Assembly: GCA_030247675.1 (NCBI GenBank) | Contig: JAOTRX010000002.1 | Span: 124,001-188,000 of the forward strand | DNA: 64,000 nt | Direction: 5' to 3' | From: Desulforhopalus sp. | Lineage (GTDB): Bacteria; Desulfobacterota; Desulfobulbia; Desulfobulbales; Desulfocapsaceae | Shown here: piece after piece, positions 60,489 through 64,000 of the stretch | Numbering within the stretch: position 1 is the stretch's first letter | How the letters are laid out: each line of letters begins with the position of its first letter | Notes under the pieces: generated by a model | Databases searched by the model: none | Told to the model about the DNA's origin: nothing | Seen by the model: only the letters and a program-made list of their open reading frames with translations | Program-made: the position numbers and the translations under genes

Positions 60489-62105
60489 ATGCGGAAAATA
60501 GTTGAATGCGTACCGAATTTCTCGGAGGGAAAAAACGACGAGACCATTGCCGCCATCGGCAAGGCCATCGCCGACACCAAGGGCTGTACCCTCCTCGATG
60601 TCGATGCCGGACAGTCAACCAACCGCACCGTGTATACCTTCGTCGGCGATCCGCAAAGTGTTGTCCTCGGGGCGCTTGCCGCCGCCCGGGTCGCCGCCGG
60701 GCGAATCGATATGCGCAACCACCAGGGGGAACATCCGCGTTTCGGGGCCCTTGATGTCTGTCCCTTTGTGCCGGTGGCCGGGGTGACCATGGCCGAGTGC
60801 GTGGCGATTGCCAAGGATTTTGCCGGAAGGCTCGCCGAGGAACTGAGTGTACCGGTCTATCTCTACGAGGCAGCGGCAAGCCATGCCTACCGTCGCCGTC
60901 TCGCTGATCTGCGGCACGGCGAATATGAGGGCTTGGTGGAACGGGTGAAAGACCCGCGGTGGCAACCGGATTACGGCCCCGCCGAGTTCGTTGCCGGCTG
61001 GGGAGCGACCGCCACCGGGGCGAGGAGCTTTCTTATTGCCTATAACGTCAATATCCTCGGGACGCCGAACCAGGCCCACCGCATCGCCCTCAACCTGCGC
61101 GAGGCGGGTCGGGGTGATGATGCCCCCGGTCTTTTGAAGGAGGTGAAGGGAATGGGCTGGTTCGTCGAGGAGTACAATATGGCCCAGGTCACCGTCAATC
61201 TCCTCGACTACCGGGTAACGCCGATCCATGTCCTCTTCGAGGCGGTGAAGCGGGAGGCGGAGGCCCTGAAGGTCGGTGTGGCCGGTTCGGAGATTGTCGG
61301 TCTGGTGCCGCTGGAGGCGCTCCTCATGGCCGCCGATTTTTATATTGAGAAGGAAAAACTCTTTATTTACGAGGAAGATCAAAAACTTCGCCTGGCCATC
61401 GACCGGCTTGGCCTTAGCTCGATCTCCCTGTTTCAGCCGCAGGACAAAATCATCGATTACCGGGTGGCGGAAAAACCGAACGAACCGCTGGCCGGGATGA
61501 GTGTCCGCGGATTCATCGAGGAGATCGGCGCCCGTTCTTCCGCCCCCGGCGGCGGTTCCGCATCGGCGGCCATCGCCGCCATGGGCGTGGCCCTGGGGTC
61601 GATGGTCGCCAAGCTGACTCATGGCGGCAGACGATTTGAGGCCGTGCAGCCGCAGATGGAAATGGTCATCCCGGTGCTTCACCACCTGACCCGCCGCCTC
61701 ATCCCCCTGATCGATGCCGATACCTCCGCCTTTAATGGCTATATGGAAGGCATGCGCATGCCGCAAATTACCGAGGAGGAGAAGAGTGCCCGGATCGCCA
61801 AAATGCAGGCCGGATTGAAAACCGCAATCCAGGTGCCGCTAAATCTCATGCGCCTTGGCGACAGTGGCTGGGACAGCCTCTGCATCGTTGCCCGCTACGG
61901 CAATCCGGCGTCCCGTTCCGATATCCAGGTCGGCGCCCGGGCCCTTGAAACCGGCATCTGGGGGGCGTATCAGAATGTCCGCATCAATCTGGCGGAGATT
62001 AGCGACCTGACCTACCGGGAAGGGGTCCTTGCCGAGGCGGAGCACCTCCTGAACCGGGCGGGCGAAAAATGCTCCGAGGTCCTGAGAAATCTTGCCGGTC
62101 CGTGA
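60489..62105 (+). CDS. ftcD: Bifunctional glutamate formimidoyltransferase/formimidoyltetrahydrofolate cyclodeaminase
   Basis: A 538-residue fusion, as in animal FTCD. Residues 1-330 form the formiminotransferase (VECVPNFSEGKNDETIAAI, TVYTFVGDP, HQGEHPRFGALDVCPFVPV, YNVNILGTPNQAHRIAL). Residues 340-538 form the cyclodeaminase (SSAPGGGSASAAIAAMGVAL, LIDADTSAFNGYMEGMRMP). The enzyme passes the formimino group of formiminoglutamate to tetrahydrofolate and then releases ammonia, yielding 5,10-methenyl-THF and glutamate. This ends histidine breakdown and feeds one-carbon metabolism. ATG 60489 follows GGAGTGAG, 27 bases after hutI. Confidence 0.95.
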   Translation: MRKIVECVPNFSEGKNDETIAAIGKAIADTKGCTLLDVDAGQSTNRTVYTFVGDPQSVVLGALAAARVAAGRIDMRNHQGEHPRFGALDVCPFVPVAGVTMAECVAIAKDFAGRLAEELSVPVYLYEAAASHAYRRRLADLRHGEYEGLVERVKDPRWQPDYGPAEFVAGWGATATGARSFLIAYNVNILGTPNQAHRIALNLREAGRGDDAPGLLKEVKGMGWFVEEYNMAQVTVNLLDYRVTPIHVLFEAVKREAEALKVGVAGSEIVGLVPLEALLMAADFYIEKEKLFIYEEDQKLRLAIDRLGLSSISLFQPQDKIIDYRVAEKPNEPLAGMSVRGFIEEIGARSSAPGGGSASAAIAAMGVALGSMVAKLTHGGRRFEAVQPQMEMVIPVLHHLTRRLIPLIDADTSAFNGYMEGMRMPQITEEEKSARIAKMQAGLKTAIQVPLNLMRLGDSGWDSLCIVARYGNPASRSDIQVGARALETGIWGAYQNVRINLAEISDLTYREGVLAEAEHLLNRAGEKCSEVLRNLAGP

Positions 62106-62117
62106 CGGCTCAGGAGT

Positions 62118-62150
62118 GCTGGTTGCCTTGCAAAGGCGGCCCAGCCATTT
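62118..62150 (+). terminator. Terminator-like hairpin after the hut operon
   Basis: GCTGG / CCAGC outer stem with GCCTT-GCA-AAGGC inside, followed by CATTTTCG. The U run is short, so strength is uncertain. Confidence 0.5.
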
Positions 62151-62303
62151 TCGCTTGCATAGAAGGTTTTCATTGACTCCGGCGCGAAGTGATACCATTA
62201 TGTCGCCTCGAACCTGCATCCCTTTATTTCCTCGTCTCTTCATGGAGAAATAGCTGCAAGGGATCTTACCTATTCTGTAAGAGACTCATTTTAAGAGAAA
62301 ATC

Positions 62304-64000
62304 ATGTCAAAAAATCTGTTTATTGCCGGCACCGGGCCGCGCAGCGGCAAATCGGCTGTAACCCTTGGTCTCATGGAACTTTTGACCCGCAATGTGAAAA
62401 AGGTGCTGTTTTTCCGGCCGTTGATCGATGCCGATCACAGCGCCGGTGAGCGGGACAACACCATCAACCTTATCAAAAGCCAGTTTCATCTCGGTACCAA
62501 GTATGAGGAAATGTATGCCTATACGATGACGGAGGCGAATCAGCTTATCGCCATGGGCAAAAATGCCGAATTGCATGAGGGAATACTGAACAAATATAAT
62601 GCACTTGCCGAACAGGCCGATTTCGTGCTCTGTGAGGGCCTTGAGATGGGCGGAGCGGCCTCCTCCTTCGATTTTGATATGAATGTCGAGATCAGCAACA
62701 ACCTTGGTTGTCCGGTACTGCTGGTGGCCGGTGCCAAGATGAAAGGGGTCGATGAGCTTATCCGTTCCATCAAGGTGTACCACGAATCGCTTGATGATCG
62801 CGGCTGTGATCTCCTCGCCACCATCATCAACCGCGTTCATCCGGAATCGGTCGAGAAGGTCAAGGCCAGGCTTGTCGAGGAGCAGATACCGGCGAAAGGC
62901 CTGGTCTATGTTATTCCTAACAATGACAGCCTCGGCAACCCTTCGGTCGGCGAGGTGGCAAGGCTTCTCAATGCCGAAATCCTCTACGGTGAGCAGAATC
63001 TTACCCGCCATGTCCGCAGCTTTATGATTGCCGCCATGCAGCTGCGCAATCTCCTCGGCCGGATCGAATATGGCGCCCTGGTGATTACCCCCGGCGACCG
63101 GTCCGATGTCATTCTCGCCTGCCTGGCCGCCCTGCAGTCGAATACCATGCCGAGGATCTCCGGTATCATGCTGACCGGTGGCCTGGTCCCGGAGGCGCCG
63201 GTGCAAATGGTCATCGAGGGTTTTCCGGATACGGTACCGATCATCGCGGTCAACGAAAATACTTTTCAGGCGGCAATCCGGGTCGATACCATGCATGCCT
63301 TCATTACCCCCGACAACACCCGGAAAATCACCCAGGCCCTGGCGGTCTTTGAAAAGCACGTCAACATGGATGAGTTGAGCGACCGGATCATCAAGACCAA
63401 GACGACCATCGTCACCCCGAAGATGTTCGAGTCCCGGCTGCTGCAGCGTGCCAAGATCCACAAACAGCATATCGTTTTGCCGGAAGGGGAGACCGACCGC
63501 ATCCTCCAGGCGGCGGAGATCCTTCTGCGCCGGGAGGTGGTTGATATCACCCTGCTTGGTTCGGAATGCAAAATTGAAGACCGTATCCGCAATCTTGGTC
63601 TGCATCTTGATAAGGCGACCATCATCGATCCGAAGACCTCGCGCTGGTACGAAGACTATGTCGAGACCTATTATCAGCTGCGCAAGGACAAAGGGGTTAC
63701 CAGGGACAGCGCCGTCGATATCATGGCCGACATGAATTTCTTCGGCACCATGATGATCTACAAAGGCCACGCCGACGGCATGGTTTCCGGGGCGAAACAT
63801 ACCACCGCCGACACCATTCGTCCGGCCTTCCAGTTTATCAAGACCAAACCGGAATGTTCAATTGTTTCAAGCGTTATGCTGATGTGCCTGAACGATCGGG
63901 TGCTGGCCTACGGCGACTGCGCGGTGAACCCTGATCCCACCGCCGAACAGTTGGCGGAAATTGCCATCAGCTCGGCAAAAACGGCGGCGCTGTTCGGTAT
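62304..64000 (+). CDS. pta: Phosphate acetyltransferase, DRTGG-domain form (3' end outside window)
   Basis: The first 565 codons of the large Pta form. N-terminal P-loop domain: IAGTGPRSGKSAVTLGLME (dethiobiotin-synthetase/CobQ-like, residues 7-25) and a central DRTGG regulatory domain near 215-335. The catalytic Pta domain starts near 375 (KQHIVLPEGETDRILQAAE) and continues through MVSGAKHTTADTIRPAF. The rest of this domain lies beyond the right edge. It interconverts acetyl-CoA and acetyl phosphate, giving ATP with acetate kinase in fermenting and sulfate-reducing bacteria. ATG 62304 follows AAGAGAAA. The adjoining ackA, usual in this group, would be downstream. Confidence 0.95.
   Translation, partial: MSKNLFIAGTGPRSGKSAVTLGLMELLTRNVKKVLFFRPLIDADHSAGERDNTINLIKSQFHLGTKYEEMYAYTMTEANQLIAMGKNAELHEGILNKYNALAEQADFVLCEGLEMGGAASSFDFDMNVEISNNLGCPVLLVAGAKMKGVDELIRSIKVYHESLDDRGCDLLATIINRVHPESVEKVKARLVEEQIPAKGLVYVIPNNDSLGNPSVGEVARLLNAEILYGEQNLTRHVRSFMIAAMQLRNLLGRIEYGALVITPGDRSDVILACLAALQSNTMPRISGIMLTGGLVPEAPVQMVIEGFPDTVPIIAVNENTFQAAIRVDTMHAFITPDNTRKITQALAVFEKHVNMDELSDRIIKTKTTIVTPKMFESRLLQRAKIHKQHIVLPEGETDRILQAAEILLRREVVDITLLGSECKIEDRIRNLGLHLDKATIIDPKTSRWYEDYVETYYQLRKDKGVTRDSAVDIMADMNFFGTMMIYKGHADGMVSGAKHTTADTIRPAFQFIKTKPECSIVSSVMLMCLNDRVLAYGDCAVNPDPTAEQLAEIAISSAKTAALFG

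Noticed and set aside
62307..63800. Long minus-strand frame (497 codons) opposite pta
   Set aside because: Antisense shadow of a strongly conserved Pta coding region.

Overview
The window looks like a chromosome segment of an anaerobic, Gram-negative sulfate- or sulfur-metabolising bacterium, most likely Desulfobacterota near the Desulfobulbales. That is an inference from gene content: an Nfn-type transhydrogenase pair, a Desulfovibrio-like single-cluster ferredoxin, cytochrome bd, a selenocysteine-containing SelD, a DRTGG-type phosphate acetyltransferase, LAB_N and Wzt-type envelope genes and many OmpA-like proteins. No rRNA, tRNA, CRISPR array, phage or intact insertion sequence was recognised.

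Layout. 1-9.2 kb: NfnB (cut by the window edge) and NfnA, a cold-shock protein with a strong terminator, a Trm5-like tRNA methyltransferase, a beta-CASP nuclease, a ferredoxin, a DOMON-like protein, a U32/RlhA-like protein and a DUF2062 membrane protein. 9.4-12.3 kb: a GT2/LAB_N/GT39 envelope glycosylation operon. 12.7-17.5 kb: an M15 carboxypeptidase, a TPR composite protein, an ExeA-OmpA fusion ATPase and a MotA-like protein without membrane segments. 18.0-21.1 kb: DUF4492-cydA-cydB plus a 30-residue CydX-like gene. 21.2-27.8 kb: the def-fmt-larC-pgpA operon, plsY, a response regulator with a STAS-like partner, an acyltransferase, a lipoprotein and a VF530 protein. 28.0-34.5 kb: a surface-glycan block (sulfotransferase, Wzt-like ATPase, sugar acyltransferase, a BKACE-family enzyme, glycosyltransferase, OmpA protein).

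34.6-40.2 kb is an accessory region of small minus-strand genes. It includes an AT-rich gene bounded by an attC-like site and a matching core site (an integron gene cassette without a visible integrase), a HEPN-like gene and a gene remnant. 40.2-50.3 kb holds a Pif1/HRDC helicase paired with a YecA-pRiA4b fusion, a phosphoesterase facing a Ser/Thr kinase with a degenerate receiver, and an usp-sulP-hydrolase operon. 50.6-54.8 kb is a selenium/sulfur-relay block: TusA-like, a frameshifted DsrE, selenoprotein SelD, YedF, an IscA-like protein and a CCG Fe-S protein. 55.4-62.1 kb is a complete histidine-degradation set (hutH diverging from hutU-hutI-ftcD, with a HutC-type palindrome between them), followed by pta, which is cut by the window end.

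The most unusual non-coding signal is a dispersed repeat of about 60 bp. It can fold as two successive hairpins, often with the same CTTGT/CTTGC loop. I count seven copies, several lying in sense orientation just upstream of genes and two running into the 3' ends of genes.
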